DNA of 60,874 nucleotides. Source: Salinisphaera hydrothermalis C41B8. Its GTDB lineage: Bacteria > Pseudomonadota > Gammaproteobacteria > Nevskiales > Salinisphaeraceae. Of this stretch, positions 35,852 through 44,850 are shown piece after piece. The stretch spans positions 1 through 60,874 of the forward strand of contig NZ_APNK01000022.1 in the NCBI RefSeq assembly GCF_000732535.1, written 5' to 3'. The translations under genes were made by a program, and so were the position numbers. The stretch's first letter is position 1, and every line of letters starts with the position of its first letter. The notes beneath the pieces are model-generated. The model saw only the letters and a program-made list of their open reading frames with translations, ran no database searches and was not told the DNA's origin.

Positions 35852-36538
35852 ATGAACCAGAAGACCATCATCGGGGCCGGGGCCGGTTTGGCGCTTGCGC
35901 TGGGTATGACCGCGGCGAATGCCGCGCCGGCATGGCAAGCCGGCGATATCATCGTGCGTGGTGGCGCGACCTGGGTCGTGCCCGACGAGAAAACCCACGG
36001 CAAATCGGGGACACTGGCGCCGGCGTTGCAGGGGACTCACGTATCGGTCGGCAATGACGTCAAGCCCAGCGTGACGCTGGCTTATATGCTGACCGACCAT
36101 ATCGATGTCGAACTGCTGGGTGCCTGGCCGTTCAAGCACGACGTATCGCTGTCAGGCGGCGCGCTGGGCGGTACCCGCCTGGGCTCGATCAAGCACCTGC
36201 CGCCGACACTGAGCGTCGATTACCACTTCAATACCGGCACACCCTTCTCGCCGTATGTCGGGGTGGGCATGAACTACACGATCTTCTTCGATGAGCATGT
36301 CGACGACCAGGCCAAAGCGGCCGGTGTGACGAGCCTCGATCTGAGTAATTCGTTCGGCCCGGCCGCGCAGGTCGGCCTCGATTATCTGATCGGCGATCAT
36401 TGGCTGGTGAATGCCAACGTGCGCTACCTGCAGATCGATACCAACGCCCATGTGCGAACCGCCGGCGGGGGGCGCACCAAGGTGAATCTCGACATCAACC
36501 CCTGGGTTTATACCGCCGCAGTCGGCTATCGGTTCTGA
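35852..36538 (+). CDS. ompW: Outer membrane protein OmpW family
   Basis: This 228-residue eight-stranded beta-barrel porin-like protein has a signal peptide ending ANAAPA (about residue 26). Family sequences include WQAGDIIVRGGATWVVPDE, LAYMLTDHIDVELLGAWPF, SVDYHFNTGTPFSPYVGVG, and the terminal aromatic residue (GYRF) needed for barrel assembly. RBS AGGGAG precedes the ATG. OmpW forms a hydrophobic channel induced under low oxygen and stress, which fits the FNR-like box upstream. Confidence 0.93.
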   Translation: MNQKTIIGAGAGLALALGMTAANAAPAWQAGDIIVRGGATWVVPDEKTHGKSGTLAPALQGTHVSVGNDVKPSVTLAYMLTDHIDVELLGAWPFKHDVSLSGGALGGTRLGSIKHLPPTLSVDYHFNTGTPFSPYVGVGMNYTIFFDEHVDDQAKAAGVTSLDLSNSFGPAAQVGLDYLIGDHWLVNANVRYLQIDTNAHVRTAGGGRTKVNLDINPWVYTAAVGYRF

Positions 36539-36622
36539 CGCCTGGGGCGCCACGGTAGGGCGGGGCGATTCCGGATCGCGATTCGATGCGAACCGGCGCC
36601 GCCCGGCCCGGGATGGCGGTCG

Positions 36623-37366
36623 CTACTGGTCGGCCACCCAGGCCCCGCGCGCGGCCCAGTTTTCGAGTGCCGGAAAATCCAGAATCATCACGTCGGCGCG
36701 GTCGAGGGCAATAATATGTCGCTCCTGCAACCGGCGCAGTACGCGGCTGATGGTCTCGATACGCATGCCGAGGAAGTTCGCCAGATCGACCCGTTTCATC
36801 GACAAGCGAACCGGAGAGGCGTCCAGTCCCCGCATCTGGCGCCGTCGCGAGAGGCTGACCAGCAGGGTGGCGATCCGTCCTTCGCTACTCTTGCGGCCCA
36901 ACGTGAGCAGCAGTTGCTCGTCGTCGGACAGCGCTTGGCTCATCAGCCGCATCAGCTGACGGCGCAGCCCCGGTACTTCGTCAACCAGATGATCAAGCTG
37001 TTCGAAGGGGATGCGACAGATCTGGCTGTCCTCGAGGGCTGTCGCGGTGCAGTGATGGACTTCATCGCCCAGACCGTCGAGGCCCAGCAGATCGCCGGGA
37101 TAGTAGAACCCCATGATCTGTTCCAGGCCCTCGGCGTCGATCATCGAGGTTTTCAAGGCGCCCGATCCGACTGCATAGATCGCGGTCAGCGCGTCGCCCT
37201 GGTTAAACAGGTCCTTGCCGCGTGCAATCGGTATGCCTACATCCACCAGCGTTTCCAGCTTCTGGATGTCGTCGATTCCGAGCCCGTACGGCAGACACAG
37301 GTGTGCTAGCGAGCAACGGCCGCAGGCTTCCTGAACGTCATCGAGATGTCGAAAAGTGGCCGGCAT
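36623..37366 (-). CDS. fnr: Oxygen-sensing transcription regulator FNR/ANR
   Basis: This 247-residue CRP-family regulator uses an oxygen-labile [4Fe-4S] cluster to activate genes under low oxygen. Three N-terminal cysteines (C15, C18, C24 in ACGRCSLAHLC) and a central one (C106 in HHCTATA) match the E. coli FNR ligand set. The recognition helix contains ETISRVLRR, the E-x-x-S-R pattern that reads TTGAT half-sites. I chose the ATG at 37366, with GGAG upstream. Matching boxes occur at six places in the window. A box at 37,477 may also control its own gene. Confidence 0.94.
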   Translation of the reverse strand: MPATFRHLDDVQEACGRCSLAHLCLPYGLGIDDIQKLETLVDVGIPIARGKDLFNQGDALTAIYAVGSGALKTSMIDAEGLEQIMGFYYPGDLLGLDGLGDEVHHCTATALEDSQICRIPFEQLDHLVDEVPGLRRQLMRLMSQALSDDEQLLLTLGRKSSEGRIATLLVSLSRRRQMRGLDASPVRLSMKRVDLANFLGMRIETISRVLRRLQERHIIALDRADVMILDFPALENWAARGAWVADQ

Positions 37367-37476
37367 GCCTGGCTCCACACGGTGTATTGCCGAACGATAA
37401 TCCAACACTTTAACTAAAAAGTGCCGTATTACGGAGAAAGGTGGTGGACGATCATATTTAGAGCGGGACGAGTGGT

Positions 37477-37490
37477 TTGATCCAGATCAA
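37477..37490. promoter_or_regulatory. Perfect FNR/ANR box between fnr and cydD
   Basis: TTGAT-CCAG-ATCAA. Toward cydD, an ATTAGT hexamer at 37511-37516 gives a near -41 position. Toward fnr, TATGAT (minus strand, 37451-37456) gives about -40. One site could serve both directions. Confidence 0.8.
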
Positions 37491-37559
37491 CGAGGTTGAT
37501 CGGCTGACCAATTAGTGTGGCGGCGTTCGATTCGACCGGCGGCCGGACCGCCTAAATCA

Positions 37560-39308
37560 ATGAGCCATTCTGCCGCCGTGTCCGTTCTGCCCTGGTTGAA
37601 AGCCAATCGCGACATCGTGCGCCGACCGGTGACGATCACCATCGGGCTGGGTCTGGCCGGCGGCGTATTGTTGATCGTGCAGGCGAGCGTGCTCGCGCAT
37701 CTGGCCAATGCCGTGATTTTCGAGAGGGCGGCGTTGTCCGGGCTGGTCGGCTTGATGGCCGGCCTGGCGGCACTCGTGATCGTACGCGCTGTTCTGGTTT
37801 ATCTCGCCCAGCAAAGCGCGTTCGCCGCCGGCCGCGGCATCAAGACCGAGATCCGGGCGCGGCTGGTCGCGCGCCTGGCCGAGCGTGGCATCGTCTGGCA
37901 GCGCAGCCAGGCGGCCGGCGATCTGGTCAACACGCTTTCCGATGGCGTCGAAGCGCTGGAAGCCTACTACGCGCGTTATCTGCCGCAGAGCGCGCTCGCG
38001 GCGTTGGTGCCGCTGGCGATTCTTGCCGTGATCGCCCCGATCGACTGGATTTCCGGGCTGATTCTGATCGTGACCGCGCCCCTGATCCCGGTATTCATGA
38101 TTTTTATCGGGCGCGGCGCGGAAAAGCTCAACCAGCGCCAGTGGCAGCGCATGGGCGTACTGTCCGGGCATTTCCTGGACGCGCTGCAAGGGCTGACCAC
38201 GCTCAAGCTGTTCAATCTCGGCGCTCGCGAGGCGCGCCTGATCGCGCGGCTGTCGGAGGAATATCGGGTGGCCACCATGCGTGTGCTGCGACTGGCATTC
38301 GTCTCGTCGCTGGTGCTCGAATTCCTGGCCACGGTCAGCATCGCCATGGTCGCCGTACTGATCGGTTTCCGCCTGCTCTGGGGCGATATCGGCTTCACCG
38401 ACGGTTTTCTGGTGCTGCTGCTGGCGCCCGAGTTCTATCTGCCGCTGCGCAACATGGGCACGGTCTATCACGCGCGCATGGAAGCGATCGGCGCGGCCGA
38501 GGGCATTGTGGCGTTACTTGATGCCAGCGCCGAGCCGGATCGGGCGCCGGGCACGCGGCGGGACGGATTGGTCCCCGGCCGCGCTCCGGCGGTGGCGCTG
38601 TCCGGCGTGTCGTATGTCTATCCCAGCGGCACGGCGGCGCTGGCCGATCTGGATCTGACGATCGCCCCGGGCGAAACCGTGGCCGTCGTCGGCCCGTCGG
38701 CGGCCGGTAAGAGCACGCTGGCGCTGCTGTTGCTCGGCCTGCTCCAGCCGACGAGCGGGCGCATCACGGTCGACGGTATCGACCGGGCCACACTGGCGCC
38801 GGACTATTGGCAGCGTGGGTGTGCCTGGGTTCCGCAACAGCCGAGGCTGTTCCACGGCAGCGTGCGCGACAATCTCGTGCTCGGCGCGCCCGAGGCGACC
38901 GACGACATGCTCTGGCGGGCGCTGGAACGGGCCCAGGCGCGGGCGTTCGTCGCGGCGTTGCCGGACGGCCTCGAGACGCCGATCGGCGAACGCGGCCTGC
39001 GGCTGTCCGGCGGGGAGGCCCAGCGGCTCGCGATCGCCCGGGCGCTGGTGGCCGATGCGCCGTTCGTGGTGGTCGATGAGGCCAGCGCCCATCTGGACGC
39101 CCCCAACGAACAGGCGTTGACCGCCGCTCTTGGCGAGCTCGGCGCGGATCGCAGCCTGGTGGTGATCGCTCATCGGCTGGCGACCGTCCGTGATGCCGAC
39201 CGGATCGTGGTGCTCGAGGCCGGCCGCGTGGCCGAAACCGGCCGCCACGACGAACTGCTTGCTGCCGGCGGCCGGTATGCCGCCATGCTCGAGCGCGTCG
39301 CACCATGA
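37560..39308 (+). CDS. cydD: Thiol reductant ABC exporter subunit CydD
   Basis: This 582-residue half-transporter has an ABC type I membrane domain (six helices, about 1-320) and an ATPase domain: Walker A GPSAAGKST, signature LSGGEAQRLAIARAL and Walker B FVVVDEASAHLD. With CydC it exports cysteine/glutathione to the periplasm and is required for cytochrome bd assembly. I used the ATG at 37560; an in-frame GTG at 37515 is possible. Its stop overlaps cydC (ATGA). Confidence 0.94.
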   Translation: MSHSAAVSVLPWLKANRDIVRRPVTITIGLGLAGGVLLIVQASVLAHLANAVIFERAALSGLVGLMAGLAALVIVRAVLVYLAQQSAFAAGRGIKTEIRARLVARLAERGIVWQRSQAAGDLVNTLSDGVEALEAYYARYLPQSALAALVPLAILAVIAPIDWISGLILIVTAPLIPVFMIFIGRGAEKLNQRQWQRMGVLSGHFLDALQGLTTLKLFNLGAREARLIARLSEEYRVATMRVLRLAFVSSLVLEFLATVSIAMVAVLIGFRLLWGDIGFTDGFLVLLLAPEFYLPLRNMGTVYHARMEAIGAAEGIVALLDASAEPDRAPGTRRDGLVPGRAPAVALSGVSYVYPSGTAALADLDLTIAPGETVAVVGPSAAGKSTLALLLLGLLQPTSGRITVDGIDRATLAPDYWQRGCAWVPQQPRLFHGSVRDNLVLGAPEATDDMLWRALERAQARAFVAALPDGLETPIGERGLRLSGGEAQRLAIARALVADAPFVVVDEASAHLDAPNEQALTAALGELGADRSLVVIAHRLATVRDADRIVVLEAGRVAETGRHDELLAAGGRYAAMLERVAP

Positions 39309-41083
39309 GCGATCTACGCTGGTGGCTGCAGCTGGCCCGGCCGTATCGCGGGGCGTTCGCGCTGGGGATCGCGCTCGGCATCGTGACCGTGGCGTCCAAC
39401 ATGGCATTGTTGGCGGTGTCCGGCTGGTTCATCGCCAGCATGGCGGTTGCCGGTCTGGCGGCGGCGGATATGAATTATTTCACCCCGGCGGCGGCTATTC
39501 GCGGCCTGGCGATCGCGCGTACCGGCGGGCGCTATCTGGAGCGCCTGGTGACCCACGATGCCACGCTCAAGCTGCTCACCGGGCTGCGCGTGTGGTTTTA
39601 TCGGCAGGTCGAACCGTTATCGGCCAACCAGTTGTCGGGCCTGCGCGGCGGCGATCTGCTGGCTCGGGTTCGCGCCGATATCGACACCCTGAGCGCGGTT
39701 TATTTGCAGTTGATCCTGCCGGTCACGGTGGGCGTGGTTTGTGTCGCTGGCGCGGTCTGCGTCTGGGCGTGGTACAGCGTGGCGGTCGCGTTGACCAATC
39801 TGGCGCTGTTGATCGCCGCCGGTGGCCTGCTGCCCTGGTGGGTGGCCCGCGCCGGTCGTGCCCCCGGCGCGGCCTCGGTCGCGGTAGCGGCCCGGCTCAA
39901 GACCCAGCTTGTGGATATGGTCGAAGGCCTCGGCGAACTGGTCGTCTTCGGCGCGTTTACGGCGCGCGCACGCGAGATCGCCGAGCTGACCGAACAACAT
40001 CTCGATGAACAGGCGCGCCTGTCGCGGCTGACCGGTCTGGGCCAGGCCGGCATTCTGCTGCTGACCAACGTCGCCGTACTGGCCTCGATCGGCCTGATCG
40101 TGCCCTCGATCCGATCTGGCGCGCTGGCGCCGGTGGATTTCGCCCCGGTGGTACTGCTGGTGCTGGCCAGCGTGGAGGCGGTGGCCCAGATGCCCGGTGC
40201 CTGGCAGGCGCTAGGCCAGCTACAGGCGACCACCCGGCGGCTGCGAGCCTTCGAGGCGCTGCACCCGGCCATCGTCGAACCCGAGACGCCACGTCCGGCA
40301 CCGATGGATCACCGACTGATTTTCGAGCGTGTGTTCGTGCGACATGCGCCGGATGCGCCTTGGGCGTTGGCGGATGCAACGCTATCCATTGCGCCAGGCG
40401 AGCATGTGGCCGTCGTTGGCGCGAGCGGCGCGGGCAAGAGCAGCTTGGTGCATTTACTTACGCGTATGACGGTGCCCGAGCGCGGTACGGTGTACTGGGG
40501 CGGGGCGCCGGTGGCGGCCTATCGTAGCGCCGATCTGCGCGCGGCGATCGCGCTGGTGCCGCAACAGATCTATCTGTTCCATGCGTCGGTGGCCGACAAC
40601 ATCGCGGTCGGCGATCCGGACGCCGATGAGAACGCCATCATCTCGGCCGCAAAGGCCGCGGCGATCCACGACGAAATCATGGCGTTACCCGAGGGCTACG
40701 ACACGCTGGTAGGCGAGGAAGGGCTGCGCCTGTCGGGCGGCCAGATCCGGCGTATTGGCATAGCCCGCGCGCTGCTGCGGGACGCTCCGGTCGTGATCAT
40801 GGACGAACCCGGGGAAGGGCTCGACAGCGCTACGGCGGCCCGGCTATGGGCCGCGGCATCGCCGCGTCTGGCCGGGCGCACCCTGATTCTCGTCTCCCAT
40901 CAGCCCGAATGGGTGGCGCACTGCCCGCGCGTAGTCGTGCTCGATCGCGGGCGGCTCGTGGGCGACGGCGCGCCCGGTGAGCTGGCTGACACCTGCGCTG
41001 AGTACCGTCGCTTGACCCACCCCGGGTATCGCCTTGATTCAGATCAACGGTCGACCCCTCGGGCCTCTTTAACCTTGCCGTGA
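39305..41083 (+). CDS. cydC: Thiol reductant ABC exporter subunit CydC
   Basis: This 592-residue partner of CydD has a six-helix ABC membrane domain followed by the ATPase with Walker A GASGAGKSS, signature LSGGQIRRIGIARAL and Walker B VIMDEPGEGLD. The D-loop Gly-Glu-Gly variation in DEPGEGLD is typical of CydC. The last 20 codons (RLDSDQ...) contain an FNR box that presumably drives cydA, so the C-terminal sequence is constrained by a regulatory site. Confidence 0.94.
   Translation: MSDLRWWLQLARPYRGAFALGIALGIVTVASNMALLAVSGWFIASMAVAGLAAADMNYFTPAAAIRGLAIARTGGRYLERLVTHDATLKLLTGLRVWFYRQVEPLSANQLSGLRGGDLLARVRADIDTLSAVYLQLILPVTVGVVCVAGAVCVWAWYSVAVALTNLALLIAAGGLLPWWVARAGRAPGAASVAVAARLKTQLVDMVEGLGELVVFGAFTARAREIAELTEQHLDEQARLSRLTGLGQAGILLLTNVAVLASIGLIVPSIRSGALAPVDFAPVVLLVLASVEAVAQMPGAWQALGQLQATTRRLRAFEALHPAIVEPETPRPAPMDHRLIFERVFVRHAPDAPWALADATLSIAPGEHVAVVGASGAGKSSLVHLLTRMTVPERGTVYWGGAPVAAYRSADLRAAIALVPQQIYLFHASVADNIAVGDPDADENAIISAAKAAAIHDEIMALPEGYDTLVGEEGLRLSGGQIRRIGIARALLRDAPVVIMDEPGEGLDSATAARLWAAASPRLAGRTLILVSHQPEWVAHCPRVVVLDRGRLVGDGAPGELADTCAEYRRLTHPGYRLDSDQRSTPRASLTLP
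41034..41047 (+). promoter_or_regulatory. FNR/ANR box inside the 3' end of cydC, upstream of cydA
   Basis: TTGAT-TCAG-ATCAA is a perfect consensus inside coding sequence (codons for L-D-S-D-Q). A TTTAAC hexamer (41068-41073) sits at class II spacing for a start near 41,081, giving cydABX its own oxygen-responsive promoter. Confidence 0.75.
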
Positions 41084-41127
41084 CCGGCTGCTGTCTGGCC
41101 GGGCCGCTTCGATCGGAGACGTGACCG

Positions 41128-42708
41128 ATGCATTCCCTGGATACCGTTGTCGACTTATCGCGCTGGCAGTTCGCAGCCACCGTGCTCTACCACTTCATAT
41201 TCGTGCCGCTCACGCTCGGGCTGAGCATGCTGCTGGCGACCATCGAGACGGTGTACGTCATCACCGGCCGAGCGATCTATCGCCAGATGACGCTGTTCTG
41301 GAGCAAGTTGTTCGCCATCAACTTCGCCCTCGGCGTGGCCACCGGGCTGACCATGGAGTTTCAGTTCGGCACCAACTGGTCGACTTACTCGCACTATGTG
41401 GGCGACATCTTCGGAGCGCCGCTAGCCATCGAGGGCCTGATGGCGTTCTTCCTCGAGTCGACCATGGTGGGTTTGATGCTGTTTGGCTGGGGCAAGCTCT
41501 CGCGCGGCAAGCATCTGCTGGTGACCTACATGGTCGCGCTCGGCTCGAACCTGTCGGCGCTGTGGATCCTGATCGCCAACGGCTACATGCAGTCGCCGGT
41601 GGGGTCCACGTTCAACCCGGCAACCATGCGCATGGAGTTGACCAGCTTCAGCAACCTGGTGTTCAACCCCGATGCCCAGGCCAAATTCGTGCATACCAGC
41701 ATCGCCGGCTATCTGACGGCGGCGATGTTCGTACTCGGCATCAGCGCGTTCTACATGCTGCGCAAGCGCCATATCGAACTGGCCAAGCGCTCGTTCCGGG
41801 TGGCGGCCCTGTTCGGTATCTTTGCCAGCATTGCGGTGATCTGTCTGGGCGACGCGCTCGGCTTCATCAATGGCGCAGACCAGCCGACCAAGCTGGCGGC
41901 CATGGAAGGGCTGTGGAAAACCGCGCCGGCACCGGCGGGGTTCAACCTGATCGCCTGGCCGAATCAGGCCGAGCAGAAAAACGAGTTCGAGTTACAGATT
42001 CCGTATCTGCTCACGCCATTGGTCACGCACAGCTTCACTGAATCGATCCCGGGCGTGGATGCCCTGGAAAAACAGGCCGCGCAGCGCATTCGCAACGGCA
42101 TTCCCGCACTGGTCGCGCTCAAGACGTTGCGTGAGCATCCGAACGACGCTGCCGCACTGGCTCAGTTCAATGCTCACAAGGCCGATCTCGGCTACGCGCG
42201 GCTGGTGCAGCGTTACGCGCCGGACGTCTCGAACGCCACCGGTGCCCAGATCCAAAAAGCCGCGGCGGATTCCATCCCGCCGGTGGCTCCCGTCTTCTGG
42301 AGTTTTCGGATTATGGTGGCGGCGGCGTTCCTGATGCTGGGCTTTTTGATTCTCGCGGTGAATTACTCGCTGCGCGGCACGATCGTCGACAAGCGCTGGT
42401 TCCTCAAAGTGGCGCCCTGGATGATCCCGGTCCCGTTTATTGCCAACGAGGCGGGCTGGCTGGTGGCCGAGCTGGGGCGTCAGCCCTGGACGGTCTACGA
42501 GCAGCTGCCGACCTGGATTTCGGCTTCGACGCATTCGGTCGGCTACATGATCTTCTCGCTGACCGGCTTCGTGCTGCTGTATTCGATCTTCATCGTCATC
42601 GAGATGTATCTGATGGTGAAGTACATCCGGCTCGGCCCGGACGACGATGGCCACGGCGCGACCGAATCGGCCACCCAACCCCGCGTGTCGCAGTGGAGCG
42701 AGGCATAA
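41128..42708 (+). CDS. cydA: Cytochrome bd ubiquinol oxidase subunit I
   Basis: This 526-residue haem-bearing subunit oxidises ubiquinol and reduces O2 with high affinity. The haem b595 ligand His is in VLYHFIFVPLTLGLSM (H22). The haem b558 His is in KFVHTSIAGYLTAAMF. A long periplasmic Q-loop spans about 250-380 and the conserved GWLVAELGRQPWTVYEQLPT follows. The length is that of the long-Q-loop CydA type (E. coli 522). It is preceded by an FNR box and followed 3 bp later by cydB. Confidence 0.97.
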   Translation: MHSLDTVVDLSRWQFAATVLYHFIFVPLTLGLSMLLATIETVYVITGRAIYRQMTLFWSKLFAINFALGVATGLTMEFQFGTNWSTYSHYVGDIFGAPLAIEGLMAFFLESTMVGLMLFGWGKLSRGKHLLVTYMVALGSNLSALWILIANGYMQSPVGSTFNPATMRMELTSFSNLVFNPDAQAKFVHTSIAGYLTAAMFVLGISAFYMLRKRHIELAKRSFRVAALFGIFASIAVICLGDALGFINGADQPTKLAAMEGLWKTAPAPAGFNLIAWPNQAEQKNEFELQIPYLLTPLVTHSFTESIPGVDALEKQAAQRIRNGIPALVALKTLREHPNDAAALAQFNAHKADLGYARLVQRYAPDVSNATGAQIQKAAADSIPPVAPVFWSFRIMVAAAFLMLGFLILAVNYSLRGTIVDKRWFLKVAPWMIPVPFIANEAGWLVAELGRQPWTVYEQLPTWISASTHSVGYMIFSLTGFVLLYSIFIVIEMYLMVKYIRLGPDDDGHGATESATQPRVSQWSEA

Positions 42709-42711
42709 ATC

Positions 42712-43845
42712 ATGGAACTGTATGTCGTACTCAAACTGATCTGGTGGGCGCTGCTCGGCGTCCTGCTGATCGGCCTGGCCGTCATGGTCGGCATGGACAT
42801 GGGGGTGGGCGCGGCCCTGCGTTATCTCGGGCGTAACGACGGCGAGCGCCGGGCGGCGATCAACATGATCGCCCCGCACTGGGATGGCAACCAGGTCTGG
42901 TTCATTCTCGGCGGCGGCGCGGTCTTTGCGGCTTGGCCGACGATCTATGCGACCGCTTTTTCCGGTTTGTATGTCGTCATGTTGCTTCTGCTGTGGGCGA
43001 TGATCGTGCGGCCGCTCGGCTTCGAATATCGCAGCAAGATGCCCAGCATGGGCTGGCGCAATCTCTGGGACTGGTCGCTGTTCGTCTCCGGCGCGGTGCC
43101 GATGATCGTGTTCGGCGCGGCCATGGGGAACATGCTGGAAGGCGTACCGTTCCATTTCTCGTGGGACATGGTCTCGTACTACACGGGCAGCTTCATCACG
43201 CTGTTCAATCCGTTCGCGATTCTGTGCGGGCTCATGTCACTGGCGCTGGCGCTTTATCAGGGCGCGACCATGATCATGGGGCGCGGCGAAGGGGTGATTC
43301 GCGAACGCGCGATACGGCTGGCGACGGTCAGCGGGCCGGCTGCGCTGGTGCTGTTCACCATCGGCGGTCTATGGGTCATGTTCATGCATGGCTACGTCAT
43401 CACCAGCGGCGCCGATCCGGCGGGGCCCGCGTTGCCGCTGAACAAGACGGTGACGCGCGAAGCCGGGGCGTGGCTCGCCAACTACGGCGCAGTTCCCGTG
43501 TTGTGGATCATTCCGGGGCTGGTCTATGCCGCGATCGCGGCCGGGGTCGTTGCGGCACGTCGCGGTGCTGCCATCGTGGCCTGGTGGGCAGGCGCCGTGG
43601 CCTGGGCCGCGACCATCAGCACGGTCGGGGCGGCGATGTTCCCGTTTCTCATGCCGTCATCCAGTAATCCCAGCCAGAGCCTGACCGTGTGGGATGCCTC
43701 GTCGAGCGCCGGCACGCTGGGCTGGATGCTGGTGTTCACGCTGATCTTCGTGCCGATCATCCTCGTCTACACCAGCTGGGCGTTCTACGTGATGCGCGGC
43801 AAGGTCACGCCGGCTTCGATCGAAAACGACGACCACGCCTACTAG
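42712..43845 (+). CDS. cydB: Cytochrome bd ubiquinol oxidase subunit II
   Basis: This 377-residue structural partner of CydA has about nine membrane helices. Conserved features are GMDMGVGAALRYLGRNDGERRAAIN near residue 25, IAPHWDGNQVWFI near 50 and the GFEYRSK loop. It belongs to the CydDCABX block and is separated from cydX by 9 bp. Confidence 0.97.
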   Translation: MELYVVLKLIWWALLGVLLIGLAVMVGMDMGVGAALRYLGRNDGERRAAINMIAPHWDGNQVWFILGGGAVFAAWPTIYATAFSGLYVVMLLLLWAMIVRPLGFEYRSKMPSMGWRNLWDWSLFVSGAVPMIVFGAAMGNMLEGVPFHFSWDMVSYYTGSFITLFNPFAILCGLMSLALALYQGATMIMGRGEGVIRERAIRLATVSGPAALVLFTIGGLWVMFMHGYVITSGADPAGPALPLNKTVTREAGAWLANYGAVPVLWIIPGLVYAAIAAGVVAARRGAAIVAWWAGAVAWAATISTVGAAMFPFLMPSSSNPSQSLTVWDASSSAGTLGWMLVFTLIFVPIILVYTSWAFYVMRGKVTPASIENDDHAY

Positions 43846-43854
43846 GAGCGCGCC

Positions 43855-44043
43855 ATGAAATCCGTATTGCAGTTCATCTTCTGGTTGCTCGTGGCCTTCG
43901 TGGCGTTGTTCCTGGCCATCGTGCTCGGCGAGCGCGGTGCCTGGTATCTGGCCTGGGTGCTGGGCACGGTGATGATCATCCTGATCGCCGTGGCCGGTAC
44001 GGTCATGCTGGATGCGCGCTACGAGGACGATCCGCTCGAGTAA
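43855..44043 (+). CDS. cydX: CydX-like small subunit with extra N-terminal helix
   Basis: This 62-residue protein's second half (residues 29-62: AWYLAWVLGT..., acidic end YEDDPLE) matches CydX, the one-helix subunit that stabilises cytochrome bd (37 residues in E. coli). In front sits an additional hydrophobic helix (MKSVLQFIFWLLVAFVALFL). The ATG has a strong AGGAG, and no internal ATG precedes the CydX part, so the two-helix form is probably the real product. It is last in the operon, before a terminator. Confidence 0.85.
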   Translation: MKSVLQFIFWLLVAFVALFLAIVLGERGAWYLAWVLGTVMIILIAVAGTVMLDARYEDDPLE

Positions 44044-44071
44044 GAACGAAGGGGGAAGCGAGGGAGGGGAG

Positions 44072-44101
44072 AAAACGCCGGGCCAACGCCCGGCGTTTTT
44101 T
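44072..44101 (+). terminator. Rho-independent terminator of cydABX
   Basis: A 12-bp stem AAAACGCCGGGC / GCCCGGCGTTTT with a 4-nt loop runs into a T-stretch, 28 bp after cydX. It should also end transcripts on the opposite strand. Confidence 0.93.
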
Positions 44102-44157
44102 ATCACTCCGGCGTGAAAGTCTGGTCATGCCGGAGTGAGAGCGATCGACGGGTCGGA

Positions 44158-44715
44158 TCAGACCGCGCCGCCACCGCCGGCGGGCGGGCCGCCCATGCCG
44201 TAGATGGCCGCGCCGCCGATCAACCAGGCGATCAGCAGCTGGATGACCCAGCCGATCACCACCACGCCGATCGCGCGCCAGGTGTTGTCGTAATCCAGGG
44301 CCTGGCGCACCGCGACGATCATGGCCACCAGCATCCAGATCGATACCACCAGGGCGATCAGGCCGCCAAGAACGGGGATGATCTCGAACAGACGCAGCAG
44401 TCCCGGCGAGGCCGCAAAGCCCATGGTGCGCAGCAGCTGGCCGATATTGGCTTCGGTCTGGGCCTGCGGCAGCATTTTCGTGCCGACGAACCAGACGATG
44501 ACGGCCCAGATCACCCAGCCCAGCAGCGCGCCGACCAGCGCCAGGATCAGGCCGCCGAAGCCGGCATGGCCAAGCGCGCCGATGCCGGCGGCAATCGAGG
44601 CGAGAATGACGACGCCGGCGGCCTGTCCGGTGGCGTTGCTGTCGTGTTCGACTTCTTCGTAGATCGGCGCCTCGAGTTTGGCGGCGCCGACCATGCGTTC
44701 AATGAATCCACTCAT
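44158..44715 (-). CDS. Yip1-family integral membrane protein
   Basis: This 185-residue protein with five predicted membrane segments begins MSGFIERMVGAAKLEAPIYEEVEHD, a soluble start typical of the bacterial Yip1 domain. It then has hydrophobic helices (VVILASIAAGIGALG, LILALVGALLGWVIWAVIVWF, and so on). The C-terminus is glycine/proline-rich. The biochemical role of bacterial Yip1 proteins is unknown. I chose the ATG at 44715; a longer frame upstream looks non-coding. Confidence 0.8.
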   Translation of the reverse strand: MSGFIERMVGAAKLEAPIYEEVEHDSNATGQAAGVVILASIAAGIGALGHAGFGGLILALVGALLGWVIWAVIVWFVGTKMLPQAQTEANIGQLLRTMGFAASPGLLRLFEIIPVLGGLIALVVSIWMLVAMIVAVRQALDYDNTWRAIGVVVIGWVIQLLIAWLIGGAAIYGMGGPPAGGGGAV

Positions 44716-44850
44716 GCGATGGTCTTGGTTTGCGTGAACTCGCGACAGCGTGGCGTAAACAAGCGTTGAAGACCAGCCGGGGTCCGGCATGACGCCGGTC
44801 AATATCCATGCAAATGCTGATTGCTCTGCCCGCGACAGCCGCTTACGCTA

